From Aurantiacibacter suaedae (GTDB lineage: Bacteria > Pseudomonadota > Alphaproteobacteria > Sphingomonadales > Sphingomonadaceae), in assembly GCF_005434915.1 (NCBI RefSeq), contig NZ_SKCG01000001.1, forward strand, positions 248,001 through 312,000: a stretch of 64,000 nt of DNA. Reading direction: 5' to 3'. The notes under the pieces are model-generated. The model searched no databases, had not been told where the DNA came from, and worked only from the letters and a program-made list of their open reading frames with translations. The first letter of the stretch is position 1, and every line of letters starts with the position of its first letter. This document shows, in pieces, positions 7,827 to 15,930 of the stretch. A program made the translations under genes and the position numbers.

Positions 7827-9326
7827 ATGTCGCACCGCGTTCGCGCAGTTCGTTTGTCCACCCGCATCAAAGGCCTGCTTGCGGCAACCAGCGCTTCGCT
7901 GGCGCTGGCCGCCTGCGCCTCCGTTCCAGGGGCAAATATCGCGCCGGGTTCGCCGATTACGCAGGCCGAAGCGCAGCAGGGTGCGGAATACCACGAACAG
8001 TTCGTGGCCGAATTCGGCGGCGAGATGTCGGGGCCGCAGGCGCGCTATGTGTCGCAGGTCGGCCAGAACATCGCCGTCCAGTCAGGGCTGGCCACCAGCC
8101 CGACCGCCTTCGACGTGACGCTGCTCAACTCTTCAGTAAACAACGCCTTCGCGGTGCCGGGTGGCTATGTCTATGCCACGCGCCAGTTGGTGACCTTGAT
8201 GAACAACGAGGCCGAGCTTGCCGCCGTGCTCGGCCACGAAGTCGGCCACGTTGCGGCCCGCCATTCGGCGAGGCGGCAAGCGGCGGCGCAGCGCAATCAG
8301 CTTGGCGGCTTGGGCATTGCGATCCTCAGCCAGGTCCTGCTTGGCAACAGCGCACTGGGCAACACCATCGCGCAAGGGGCGGTGCAAGGCTCGCAAATGC
8401 TGACGCTGAGCTATTCGCGCAGTCAGGAGACAGAGGCCGACGAGCTCGGCATTCAGTACCTCGAATCGGCCGGCTATGATCCGCACGCCATGGCCTCGCT
8501 GCTTTCCAGCCTGGCGGCGCAGAACGCGCTCGATGCGCAATTGCAGGGGCGCGCCAACGCAACAATCCCTGAATGGGCCAGCACTCACCCCGATCCGGCG
8601 AGCCGCGTGCAGTATGCGATGCAACTGGCAGGCAACCGCACCGGCGTCGTCAACCGCGACAGCTTCCTCAATAATATCGACGGGCTGATGTATGGCGACG
8701 ATCCGGCGCAAGGAATTATCGAAGGGCGGCAGTTCATTCATCCCGAACTGCGGCTGAGCTTCACCGCGCCTGAAGGTTTTTACATGGTCAACGGGACGAG
8801 GGCCGTGAGCATCAACGGCGATGCTGGCAAGGCGCAGATGACCACCGCTGCCTTCTCGGGCAATCTCGATAGCTATATCCGCTCGGTGTTCCAGGCGATT
8901 GGCGGCCAGAACGCAAACCTGGCCCCGGCCTCGATCCAGCGAACGACAGTGAACGGTTTGACTGCGGCCTATGGCATGGCACGGGTCAACAACGGTCAGC
9001 AGCAGATCGACGTGACCGTGTTCGCCTATGAATTCGCGCCAAATCAGGCGTTCCATTTCCAGGCCATCACGCCTGCAGGGCAGGCCGGGGTGTTCAACGA
9101 GATGTTCAACTCGATGCGCCGGATCAATGCGAGCGAGGCCAATGCCGTGGTCCCGCGCCGGGTTGACGTGGTGACCGCGCAGCGCAGCGATACTGTGGCT
9201 ACGCTTGCGCGGCGGATGGCCTATGCCGATGGGCAGGAGGCGCGGTTCCGCGTGCTGAACGGGCTATCGGGTAACGCTATGCTTGTGCCGGGCCAGCAGT
9301 ACAAGATCGTGGTTCGCTCCAACTGA
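7827..9326 (+). CDS. M48-family metalloprotease lipoprotein with C-terminal LysM-like segment
   Basis: Predicted periplasmic, lipid-anchored zinc protease of the BepA/YfgC-like M48 group, which handles misfolded outer-membrane proteins. The start at 7827 gives 499 residues. The signal peptide ends in a lipobox, LALAAC, with Cys30 as the lipidation site. The zinc motif HEVGH is at 137-141, with Glu138 catalytic, and the third ligand is in ETEADELG (about 201-208). The middle region (about 290-440) is a beta-rich domain seen in related proteins. The last 55 residues resemble a peptidoglycan-binding LysM repeat (RSDTVATLARRM ... VLNGLSG ... VPGQQYKIV). The gene stands alone, 126 bases after accA, and is followed by the convergent flp gene. 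Confidence 0.85.
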   Translation: MSHRVRAVRLSTRIKGLLAATSASLALAACASVPGANIAPGSPITQAEAQQGAEYHEQFVAEFGGEMSGPQARYVSQVGQNIAVQSGLATSPTAFDVTLLNSSVNNAFAVPGGYVYATRQLVTLMNNEAELAAVLGHEVGHVAARHSARRQAAAQRNQLGGLGIAILSQVLLGNSALGNTIAQGAVQGSQMLTLSYSRSQETEADELGIQYLESAGYDPHAMASLLSSLAAQNALDAQLQGRANATIPEWASTHPDPASRVQYAMQLAGNRTGVVNRDSFLNNIDGLMYGDDPAQGIIEGRQFIHPELRLSFTAPEGFYMVNGTRAVSINGDAGKAQMTTAAFSGNLDSYIRSVFQAIGGQNANLAPASIQRTTVNGLTAAYGMARVNNGQQQIDVTVFAYEFAPNQAFHFQAITPAGQAGVFNEMFNSMRRINASEANAVVPRRVDVVTAQRSDTVATLARRMAYADGQEARFRVLNGLSGNAMLVPGQQYKIVVRSN

Positions 9327-9330
9327 ACCC

Positions 9331-9364
9331 AAAGAAAAGGGGCGGCAGGTTTCCCCGCCGCCCC
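9331..9364 (-). terminator. intrinsic terminator of the flp pilin gene
   Basis: An 8-bp GC stem, GGGGCGGC/GCCGCCCC (9339-9346 with 9357-9364), has an A-rich AAAGAAAA stretch on its left. Read on the minus strand this is a hairpin followed by a U-rich tract, about 20 bases after the flp stop. It lies in the 60-base gap between the convergent M48 and flp genes and may also stop the plus-strand transcript weakly. Confidence 0.75.
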
Positions 9365-9386
9365 GAATCCCTGCTGCACTTCAGAA

Positions 9387-9566
9387 TTACTGCGTGGCGG
9401 CGGTTCCGCCCATCTCGGTGTTCACTTCGTTGAAAACGGCGAAGAGCTGGTCGCCCAGAGCATTCATCGCAGTGATCGCGGCAACGGCGATAAGGGCGGC
9501 GATGAGGCCATATTCGATTGCGGTGGCGCCAGCTTCGTCGCGGGCGAGCTTGTTGAAGAAGGTCAT
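9387..9566 (-). CDS. Flp/Fap-type pilin subunit (copy 1)
   Basis: A 59-residue class IVb prepilin. It begins MTFFNKLARDEAG, and the processing site is expected after that Gly, before ATAIEYGLIAALI, with the conserved Glu-Tyr pair of Flp pilins. The hydrophobic helix (about 17-35) forms the pilus core, and the tail is short and polar. A good ribosome site (AGGAGA) sits 9 bases upstream of the ATG. No tad/cpa assembly gene is in the window, so the pilin must rely on a secretion locus elsewhere. It is paired with a second, more divergent flp copy 94 bases upstream on the same strand. Confidence 0.85.
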   Translation of the reverse strand: MTFFNKLARDEAGATAIEYGLIAALIAVAAITAMNALGDQLFAVFNEVNTEMGGTAATQ

Positions 9567-9660
9567 GGTTGTCTCCTAAGTTTTCGAAGTCTTCGGTACC
9601 CGATCCAGCTGGTTTCCCATCCGGATGCCGGGATTTTACGCATGAATGCTTGATAAAAAG

Positions 9661-9846
9661 CTAATCGGCGCTGGCATTGACAACCTCGCTTCGCACGTCG
9701 CCCCACATGTCCACCGTGACATCGGCGACGCCTTTTAGAGCGGCTATCATCGCAAGCACGACCAGGCTGATAATCAGGCCATATTCCACGGCCGTAGCCG
9801 CAGAGCGATCAACCATGACTCGCTTGAAAAATGTCCAGGCTGCCAT
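9661..9846 (-). CDS. Flp-type pilin subunit (copy 2, atypical cleavage site)
   Basis: A 61-residue product starting MAAWTFFKRVMVDRSA, followed by ATAVEYGLIISLVV, the Flp hydrophobic helix with the conserved Glu-Tyr pair. In copy 1 the residue before the cleavage point is Gly; here it is Ala (DRSA-ATAVEYG). The tail is longer and more acidic (VDMWGDVRSEVVNASAD). A GGGGA purine run precedes the start. It may be a minor or pseudo-pilin, or a paralogue with altered processing. Whether the two copies share a transcript is unclear because the 94-base gap could hold a separate promoter. Confidence 0.75.
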   Translation of the reverse strand: MAAWTFFKRVMVDRSAATAVEYGLIISLVVLAMIAALKGVADVTVDMWGDVRSEVVNASAD

Positions 9847-9912
9847 GGAGGTCCCCTTTCGCAGGCGTGTCGAGGCCGGTAGTGTCAGAAAAGCTCTAAC
9901 GAATGATTAGTG

Positions 9913-10332
9913 ATGCCCCAGATGAAGGTTTCTAGTGCTGCTTGGATACCCGTCGTGGCGCTTGCCCTGATCGACAACAGGGGTCGGATCCTGCTTCAGC
10001 AGCGCCCCGCTGAAAAGCACCACGGCGGCTTGTGGGAGTTTCCCGGCGGCAAGGTCGATAGCGGAGAAACACCGCGAGAGGCGCTCGCGCGCGAGATTGC
10101 CGAGGAACTCGCCATTGGGGTCGATCCAGCCGACTGCACGGCTCTGCTGCTCGCCGAGGAAGCGCGGGAAGGGAGCCCGCCGGTTATCCTGATGCTTTAT
10201 AGAGCCACCCGCTGGAGCGGATCGCCTGAGGGACGGGAGGGGCAGCACTGGGGCTGGTTCTCCCGCTTAGAGGCTGAGAAACTGGCTTTGGCACCCATGG
10301 ATCGCCAGTTTGTGGAAAGAATGTCGGATTAG
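9913..10332 (+). CDS. Nudix (MutT-like) hydrolase
   Basis: Probable (deoxy)nucleoside triphosphate pyrophosphohydrolase of the MutT group, which removes 8-oxo-dGTP from the precursor pool. About 139 residues from the ATG at 9913; a GTG just before it and an ATG at 9922 are alternative starts. The Nudix box spans about 46-68 with Glu52, Arg60, Glu61, Glu64 and Glu65 all present. The usual Gly near its end is Ala67. The flanking GGLWEFPGGK and HWGWF segments match MutT. It stands alone, followed 47 bases later by tRNA-Arg. The substrate cannot be proved from sequence, so the mutT symbol is withheld. Confidence 0.82.
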   Translation: MPQMKVSSAAWIPVVALALIDNRGRILLQQRPAEKHHGGLWEFPGGKVDSGETPREALAREIAEELAIGVDPADCTALLLAEEAREGSPPVILMLYRATRWSGSPEGREGQHWGWFSRLEAEKLALAPMDRQFVERMSD

Positions 10333-10379
10333 GGCTTGCCAAGCGGAACATCGCTCCGTATTTGCCCGGCCTCCAGAGC

Positions 10380-10456
10380 GCACCCGTAGCTCAGCTGGAT
10401 AGAGTACCTGACTACGAATCAGGTGGTCGGAGGTTCGAATCCTTCCGGGTGCGCCA
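10380..10456 (+). tRNA. tRNA-Arg (anticodon ACG)
   Basis: A 77-base cloverleaf with acceptor stem GCACCCG/CGGGTGC, discriminator G and an encoded CCA end (10454-10456). The anticodon stem-loop is CTGACT-ACG-AATCAG and the T-arm contains GGTTCGAATCC. It decodes CGN arginine codons after A34 deamination to inosine. There is no sign of an integrated element at its 3' end. Confidence 0.97.
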
Positions 10457-10469
10457 TTTTTCCCTTCAA

Positions 10470-10519
10470 GACTTAGTGTTTCCAGCTGCGCCCCTCGGGG
10501 CGTGCTAAGTCTGTTTTTT
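10470..10519 (+). terminator. intrinsic terminator after tRNA-Arg
   Basis: An outer 7-bp stem, GACTTAG/CTAAGTC (10470-10476 with 10505-10511), encloses an inner stem CGCCCC-TC-GGGGCG (10489-10502). It is followed by six Ts (10514-10519). Position and T-run fit termination of the tRNA transcript. Confidence 0.8.
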
Positions 10520-10570
10520 GTGCACCATTGGAGACTATGAATCCGTGGCGCGGCTCGAACAGGATCGCGC

Positions 10571-10765
10571 TTAGGCGACGTCGTCCACGCGATCGGGCGG
10601 CGTTTCATCGGGGCTGCGATCCGGGCGGTCGATATCGGGTGTTACCGGTTCGATCTCATCGGGCCGCTCCGGCACCGGCTCGCGCCGCTCGGGCGGGGCG
10701 GGCGGCGTTTCCGGCGGTGCCTGCGGGGTGGGAAATTCGGGCTCGGGTTGCGGGTTCGTGCTCAT
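10571..10765 (-). CDS. small proline-rich acidic protein, hypothetical
   Basis: The frame encodes 64 residues made almost wholly of Pro, Glu, Asp, Arg and Thr (MSTNPQPEPEFPTPQAPPE ... DETPPDRVDDVA). It has no hydrophobic segment and no cysteine, so it would be intrinsically disordered and cytosolic if made. The composition is compatible with a real small protein, but GC-rich sequence can also leave such frames open by chance. I recognise no family. It lies between the tRNA-Arg terminator and a long non-coding stretch. Confidence 0.4.
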   Translation of the reverse strand: MSTNPQPEPEFPTPQAPPETPPAPPERREPVPERPDEIEPVTPDIDRPDRSPDETPPDRVDDVA

Positions 10766-11169
10766 GACAAGGTAACGATCGGCAGACCGATTGGTTCATT
10801 TTCGCCGATGAAGCTGGCACTGCCTTTCGCCAATCCATGCAGAGCAATCCATGCAGAGCAAACCGGAGACTGCCGCGAAGAAACCCGCCCCGGTATTCGC
10901 AGGCGGCTGAGATCGCCCTCAACCGTGATGCATAAATGTCGCACTGCAGCAAAACCCGCCGGGATCGTCTTTTTGCCGGAGTGTAGGGTGCGTCGGGCGC
11001 GCAGCTCAGAAAATCGGCGGAAAGCTAACACCTTCGAGACTTAGCGGGCACGTGTCGGGCGGTTGGTGATTTCTATTGTAACGATCTTGTCATGTAAGTG
11101 ACGCAATTCTGTCTCTCCGTCGCTTTATCGGCGCCGCCAACCGCGGAAGCACGAAAAAGGGACGCTTCG
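10766..11169. other. 404-base non-coding stretch upstream of TonB-dependent receptor 1
   Basis: I see no convincing gene here. It holds an exact tandem duplication of a 14-base unit (CAATCCATGCAGAG at 10831-10844 and 10845-10858). An AT-richer segment near 11066-11115 is a likely promoter area for the receptor, but no clean -35/-10 pair can be assigned. An in-frame extension of the receptor to 11098 is possible but would bury the signal peptide. Confidence 0.5.
10831..10858. repeat. tandem duplication of a 14-base unit
   Basis: Two perfect adjacent copies of CAATCCATGCAGAG followed by CAAACC, i.e. the start of a third. It looks like a replication-slippage product in non-coding DNA. Confidence 0.85.
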
Positions 11170-13638
11170 ATGAAACTGAAATATCTTCTTACCGCCAGCG
11201 CGGGCAGCCTCGTTGCCGCCGCCACAATCTGTTCGCCTGCCGCGGCGCAGTCGACCGGCTCGCAGGATTTCGATGACCAGATCGTCGTTATTGGCGCTAT
11301 CGACACCGCGATCGGCGGTGTTGACCTGCCGGAAACGCCGCGCGCCAAGCAGGTGCTGACCGAAGAGGTGATCCGCCGTCAGCGCCCTGGCCAGACCGCC
11401 AACGACATCATCAACCTGGTGCCCGGCGTGAGCTTTCAGAACAACGATCCGTGGGGCTCCTCGGGCGGCAGCTTCACCATTCGCGGCTTCTCCGACGACC
11501 GTGTGTCGCAGACGCTTGACGGCATTCCGCTCAACGATTCGGGTAACTATGCCCTTTACACCAACCAGCAGGTCGATCCGGAAATCATCGGCGAGATCAG
11601 CGTCAATCTCGGCGTGACCGACATCGACAGCCCGACCGCTTCGGCCACCGGCGGCACAATCAACCTGCGCACCCGCCGCCCGAGCGACACCATGGGCATC
11701 ACCGCCACCGGCAGCTACGGCAACGTCCTGGCCGACGGGGCGGGGGATCGTCCGTTCTGGCGCGCATTCGGCATGGTCGATAGCGGCGATTTCACCGGCG
11801 CTGGCACCACTGCCTTCGCTTCGGCCAGCTACACGACCTACGAGAACCCGTTCAACGTCTACGGCGAAGTCGAGAAGATCCAGCTTAACGGGCGCATCTA
11901 TCAGGAGCTGGGCTCCAATGGCGACTTCGTCTCGGTTGCCGGGCACTACAACCAGAACCGCAACAACTTCTTCGGTTCGGTCAGCGCCGGCGCAATCCAG
12001 AGCGCTATCGACGAAGGCCGCAAGAGCGACCGCTTCAACGTTCTCGATTCGGTCGATTTCCCCTGCGAAATCACCACCCCCACCCCGGGTGTGGCCGATG
12101 AGGTAAACGGCTGCGGCGCGGAATTCAGCCGCCGCTACAACCCCTCCAACACCGGCAACATCCGCGGCTCGTCGCGCTTTACGCTGGCCGAAGGCCTCGT
12201 GCTGACGATCGACCCGACCTACCAGTACGTTAAGGCCAATGGCGGCGGCGATGAGGAGCTGATCGAAGGCTTCCGCGATGTCGACGGGGTGAACTACACC
12301 GGCTTCATCAGCGGCAAATACTACTACGGCATGGATCTCAACGGCGACGGCGACCTGCTCGACGAAGTGGCCGGCAACGATCCGAGCCAGACGCGTACCA
12401 ATCGCTTCACCATCATTTCGTCGCTGAACTGGGAGATCAACGACCAGCACCGCGCGCGCATCGCCTACACCTGGGACCGCGCCAACCACCGCCAGACCGG
12501 CCAGACCTCGCTGGCGTTGCAGAATGGTGAGATCGCCGATGTCTTCGCGATCAACAATCCGCAGTACACCTCGGACGGCTTCGCCCTCAACAAGCGCAAC
12601 CGCCAGTCCTATGCGATCCTGCATCAGATCTCGGGCGAGTATCGCGGCCTGTTCTTCGACGAAGACCTTTCGGTGACGCTGGGCCTCCGCGCCCCGTTCT
12701 TCAGCCGCGAGCTGCATCAGTATTGCTGGACCACCTCGGCCGCTGGCTTTGTCGATTGCCTGGGCAATCAGGACACCACCGCCTATGAGGAAGCAAACCC
12801 CGATCACGTCGGCCCGACCGATCGTACCTACAAATACGACAAGGTTCTGCCGAGCGCCGGTCTGGTCTACTCGTTCAGCGACAACGCGCAGGTGTTTGCA
12901 AACTATGCGAAGGGCCTGTCGGTACCGGGCACCGATCCGCTGTATGACAGCTTCTACCTGCCCGACGTCGACGAGACCCGCCCCGATCCGGAAACGACCG
13001 ACACCTTCGACCTCGGCCTGCGCTACCAGACGCGCAATGTGCAGGTGCAGATTGCCGGGTGGTACACCAAGTACAACAACCGCCTCGCCACCTCCTACGA
13101 TCCGATCCTTGACGAGACGATCTACCGCAACCTCGGCGAGGTGGACAAATACGGCCTCGATGCCTCGGTTGCGTTCACGCCCACGCCCAACACGATGCTC
13201 TACGTCTTCGGCTCGATCAACGAATCGGAGATCAAGGACGACATCGAAATCGAAGGCGACGTGCTGAACACCGCCGGCAACCGCGAAAGCGGCACGCCCG
13301 ATCTGATGTTCGGTGCGCGCGGCCAGGTGTCGTTCGGCGGCTTCGAATTGGGTGCGCAGGTAAAGTACACCGGCGAGCGGTTCTTCAACGATACGAACGA
13401 GGATCCGGAGCTGGTGAACAACGGCATCGTCGATGCCTACACGCTGGTCGACCTCGACCTGCGCTACACCATCGGCCAGAACCCGCTCGGCGAAGGCGAT
13501 ATGGCTGTGCAGCTCAACATCACCAACCTGTTCGACGAGTTCTATGTCGGCGGCTTCGGTGGCGGTCTGACCGGCACGCCCTTTGTCCAGATGGGCGCCC
13601 CGCGTGCCGCGAGCGTGTCGCTGGTTCTGGGCTATTAA
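11170..13638 (+). CDS. TonB-dependent outer-membrane receptor (receptor 1)
   Basis: Ligand-gated outer-membrane barrel powered by TonB-ExbBD. From the ATG at 11170 (preceded by AAGGGA) the protein has 822 residues. The signal peptide MKLKYLLTASAGSLVAA... is cleaved near residue 26, a TonB-box-like DDQIVVIGA is at about 35-43, and the plug domain spans about 45-180 (ANDIINLVPGVSFQNND, FTIRGFSDDRVSQTLDGIPL). The rest is a beta-barrel with many aromatic-ending strands; the last residues SVSLVLGY end in an aromatic, as outer-membrane proteins require. The region ASATGGTINLRTRRPSD is a classical plug motif. The ligand is unknown. The gene stands alone, which is common for the large receptor sets of sphingomonads. 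Confidence 0.92.
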   Translation: MKLKYLLTASAGSLVAAATICSPAAAQSTGSQDFDDQIVVIGAIDTAIGGVDLPETPRAKQVLTEEVIRRQRPGQTANDIINLVPGVSFQNNDPWGSSGGSFTIRGFSDDRVSQTLDGIPLNDSGNYALYTNQQVDPEIIGEISVNLGVTDIDSPTASATGGTINLRTRRPSDTMGITATGSYGNVLADGAGDRPFWRAFGMVDSGDFTGAGTTAFASASYTTYENPFNVYGEVEKIQLNGRIYQELGSNGDFVSVAGHYNQNRNNFFGSVSAGAIQSAIDEGRKSDRFNVLDSVDFPCEITTPTPGVADEVNGCGAEFSRRYNPSNTGNIRGSSRFTLAEGLVLTIDPTYQYVKANGGGDEELIEGFRDVDGVNYTGFISGKYYYGMDLNGDGDLLDEVAGNDPSQTRTNRFTIISSLNWEINDQHRARIAYTWDRANHRQTGQTSLALQNGEIADVFAINNPQYTSDGFALNKRNRQSYAILHQISGEYRGLFFDEDLSVTLGLRAPFFSRELHQYCWTTSAAGFVDCLGNQDTTAYEEANPDHVGPTDRTYKYDKVLPSAGLVYSFSDNAQVFANYAKGLSVPGTDPLYDSFYLPDVDETRPDPETTDTFDLGLRYQTRNVQVQIAGWYTKYNNRLATSYDPILDETIYRNLGEVDKYGLDASVAFTPTPNTMLYVFGSINESEIKDDIEIEGDVLNTAGNRESGTPDLMFGARGQVSFGGFELGAQVKYTGERFFNDTNEDPELVNNGIVDAYTLVDLDLRYTIGQNPLGEGDMAVQLNITNLFDEFYVGGFGGGLTGTPFVQMGAPRAASVSLVLGY

Positions 13639-13668
13639 TCGGCCGATCTGAAAAGCTAATCAGCTTGG

Positions 13669-13700
13669 CGGGGTGGCGGCACATGTGTCGCCGCCCCGTT
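13669..13700 (+). terminator. probable terminator of receptor 1
   Basis: A GC-rich hairpin (CGGGGTGGCGGC with GTCGCCGCCCCG, roughly 13669-13698) is followed by a short GTTTC. It lies 30 bases after the receptor stop. The T-run is weak, so efficiency is uncertain. Confidence 0.5.
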
Positions 13701-13749
13701 TCGGCTTGTTTCCACATTAACGGTTTTGCCCAAGCCCCACGCTGCGGAA

Positions 13750-13774
13750 GGAACGGACCGTGCGAAACGGTGTT
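13750..13774 (+). promoter_or_regulatory. candidate EcfG-type general-stress promoter
   Basis: GGAAC (13750-13754) is followed after 16 bases by TGTT (13771-13774). The alphaproteobacterial EcfG consensus is GGAAC-N16/17-CGTT, so there is one mismatch in the -10 element. Transcription would start about 25 bases before the hemerythrin ATG. Confidence 0.5.
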
Positions 13775-13807
13775 TGTCCTATAACCATCCGTTACAGGAG
13801 AGACCTT

Positions 13808-14293
13808 ATGGAACACGACATCTTCGCGCGGCTTAAGCGCGACCACGACAAACACCGCGATCTGCTCGAGAAAATGGCGCAGACGCACGGCGAAAGCGAG
13901 GACCGCCAGAGCCTGCTCGAAGAGTTCACAAAGGAAGTGAAGAGCCATGCCTCCGCCGAAGAGCAGGCGCTCTATTCCACCATGCTGCGCAAGCCCGATA
14001 CCACCGATGAGACCCGCCATTCGGTGGCTGAGCATCACGAGATCGAGGAAGCGCTTAACGATCTTGCCGCCACCGACATGTCGTCCTCGGCATGGATGGC
14101 CAAGTTCAAGCAGCTCGATCACGATTATCGCCACCATATCAACGAGGAAGAGGAAGATCACTTCCCCGATTTCGAGAAATATCTCACTGACGAGGACCGC
14201 GAGCATATGCAATCCGTGTTCGATCGGCGTAAGGAAGCCGAGAAGGCCGATGCGGATGTGACGCCCGAGAAAGCGGAAGACGCCAAGGAATAG
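13808..14293 (+). CDS. hemerythrin HHE cation-binding domain protein
   Basis: A 161-residue four-helix-bundle protein expected to bind a di-iron centre through histidines and acidic residues. Candidate ligands are in RDHDKHRDLLE (helix 1), KSHASAEEQALY, EHHEIEEALNDL and HDYRHHINEEEEDHFP. The C-terminal 25 residues are a charged Glu/Lys tail. The start at 13808 follows an AGGAG site and gives the usual N-terminus DIFARLKRDH; the in-frame extension to 13760 would overlap the promoter. Proteins of this type are linked to oxygen or NO sensing and to oxidative stress. The upstream EcfG-like promoter and the following phospholipase-family gene point to envelope or stress physiology. Confidence 0.85.
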   Translation: MEHDIFARLKRDHDKHRDLLEKMAQTHGESEDRQSLLEEFTKEVKSHASAEEQALYSTMLRKPDTTDETRHSVAEHHEIEEALNDLAATDMSSSAWMAKFKQLDHDYRHHINEEEEDHFPDFEKYLTDEDREHMQSVFDRRKEAEKADADVTPEKAEDAKE

Positions 14294-14349
14294 CGCTTCT
14301 GCCGTAACGCGAACGGCAACATCGCGCCTCGGCGCTAACAGGAGCAATC

Positions 14350-15930
14350 ATGCCGATGGCGCGCGGTACGGCTGAGGCGGAAAGCAAGCTGAACGAGTTC
14401 GACGACAGTTCGGTTGAGCCGGGTGTTTGGCGCTACGCCAAGGCCCGGCGCGTGCGCGTTGCAGTCGATGGCGAGGAGTATTTCGACCTCGTCCAGCAGG
14501 CTATGTTGCAGGCCAAGCAGCGCATCATGCTGATCGGGTGGGATTTCGACACCCGCATTCACCTCACCCGCGGCCGACGCTGGTATCAGCGTCCGTTCGA
14601 CCGGTCGTTCCCTTCGCGGTTGGGCAGCTTTATCCTGTGGCTCAATCGCAATCGACCCGGGCTTGAGGTACGCATCCTCAAGTGGAGCTACTCGGTCTTT
14701 TCGCTGGCGACGCGTGGGGCAATGCTGTTTGATCTGGTGCGCTGGGCGCGCCATCGCAGGATCGACTTCAAGTTCGATACCGCGCATCCGGTAGGGTGCA
14801 GCCATCACCAGAAGATCGTGGTGATCGACAAGCAATTCGCGGTATGCGGCGGGATCGACATGACCGGCGGCCGCTGGGACACGCGGGCGCATGAGACCGA
14901 GGATCCTGAGCGAAAGCTGCCGGGCGGTTCTCTGTACACCCCATGGCACGACGTAACCATGCTGATGGAAGGCGATGTTGCCGGAGCGCTGGAGGATCTT
15001 GGTCGCCAACGCTGGATTACGGCAGGTGGCAAGCCGCTCAAGCCGTCAGAGAAAAGCGAAGAAAGCGCCTGGCCCGAGGGATTGGAAGCGCATTTCGAAA
15101 ATGTCGAAATTGGCATTGCGCGGACCCGGGCCGAGCATGACGGTATGCCCAAAGTCCACGAGGTGGAGCAGCTGTTCTGCGATCAGATCGCCAGCGCCAA
15201 GCGCTTCATCTATGCCGAAACCCAGTATTTCGCCAGCCGCGCCGTATGCGAGGCCATTGCGAAGAGACTGGCCGAGTCTGACCCGCCCGAGATCATCGTT
15301 GTGCATCCCCACTCCGCCGATGGCTGGGTGGAGGGTCAGGCGATGGACCCGGCCCGTGCGGAACTTGTCACCGCACTCAACGAACTCGACAAGCACCATG
15401 CCTTTCATCTTTACGTGCCCTATACCGACGATCAGCCGATTTACGTTCATGCCAAGCTGATGATCGTCGACGATGAATTGCTCCGAATCGGCTCGGCCAA
15501 CTTCAACAACCGGTCGATGGGGCTTGATTCGGAGTGCGATGTGTTCATCGATTCCAACCGGCCCGGAAACGATCATGTCACGGGGCAGATCGAACGGTTG
15601 CGTCACTCGCTACTGGCCGAGCACTGCGGCATGGCGGAAGAGGCTGTGCCGGCCCTTCTGGCGACCTATGGGTCGATGGCGGCAATGATTGCCGGAATCA
15701 ACCAGCGCGGCGAAGGCTTGCAACGGCGGCATCTGCGCCCATTTCATCCCACACCGCCGGATCAGACGACGCGCGACATGGCCTTGCGAGAGACGCTCGA
15801 CCCGGAGGAGCCGGGGGATGTGTTCACGATAGTCCCGGCGAGGAATGGCCTTTTCCGTCGCGGGAGCCTATTGGCGAAAGCGAGAGCCAAGGGAAGAGCC
15901 CGGCTGAGAAGGATACGCCAGGTCGATTGA
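14350..15930 (+). CDS. phospholipase D-family phosphatidyltransferase (cardiolipin-synthase-like)
   Basis: A 526-residue enzyme with two HKD motifs: His153-x-Lys155-x4-Asp160 ([10 protein letters not shown]) and His367-x-Lys369-x4-Asp374 ([10 protein letters not shown]). The second is followed by [15 protein letters not shown]. Two such motifs form one active site that uses a phospho-histidine intermediate. Members include bacterial phospholipase D and ClsB/C-type cardiolipin synthases. There is no N-terminal membrane helix, unlike ClsA, so it resembles ClsB-like or soluble PLD proteins. The C-terminal 20 residues are strongly basic ([15 protein letters not shown]), suitable for membrane contact. 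It lies 56 bases after hemerythrin, and its stop overlaps the folE start (TGATG). The true substrate is not provable here. Confidence 0.83.
   Translation: MPMARGTAEAESKLNEFDDSSVEPGVWRYAKARRVRVAVDGEEYFDLVQQAMLQAKQRIMLIGWDFDTRIHLTRGRRWYQRPFDRSFPSRLGSFILWLNRNRPGLEVRILKWSYSVFSLATRGAMLFDLVRWARHRRIDFKFDTAHPVGCSHHQKIVVIDKQFAVCGGIDMTGGRWDTRAHETEDPERKLPGGSLYTPWHDVTMLMEGDVAGALEDLGRQRWITAGGKPLKPSEKSEESAWPEGLEAHFENVEIGIARTRAEHDGMPKVHEVEQLFCDQIASAKRFIYAETQYFASRAVCEAIAKRLAESDPPEIIVVHPHSADGWVEGQAMDPARAELVTALNELDKHHAFHLYVPYTDDQPIYVHAKLMIVDDELLRIGSANFNNRSMGLDSECDVFIDSNRPGNDHVTGQIERLRHSLLAEHCGMAEEAVPALLATYGSMAAMIAGINQRGEGLQRRHLRPFHPTPPDQTTRDMALRETLDPEEPGDVFTIVPARNGLFRRGSLLAKARAKGRARLRRIRQVD

Noticed and set aside
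10380-10570. Integration site at the 3' end of tRNA-Arg, suggested by the inverted repeat downstream
   Set aside because: The repeat is a terminator with a T-run; no duplication of the tRNA end and no integrase are present.
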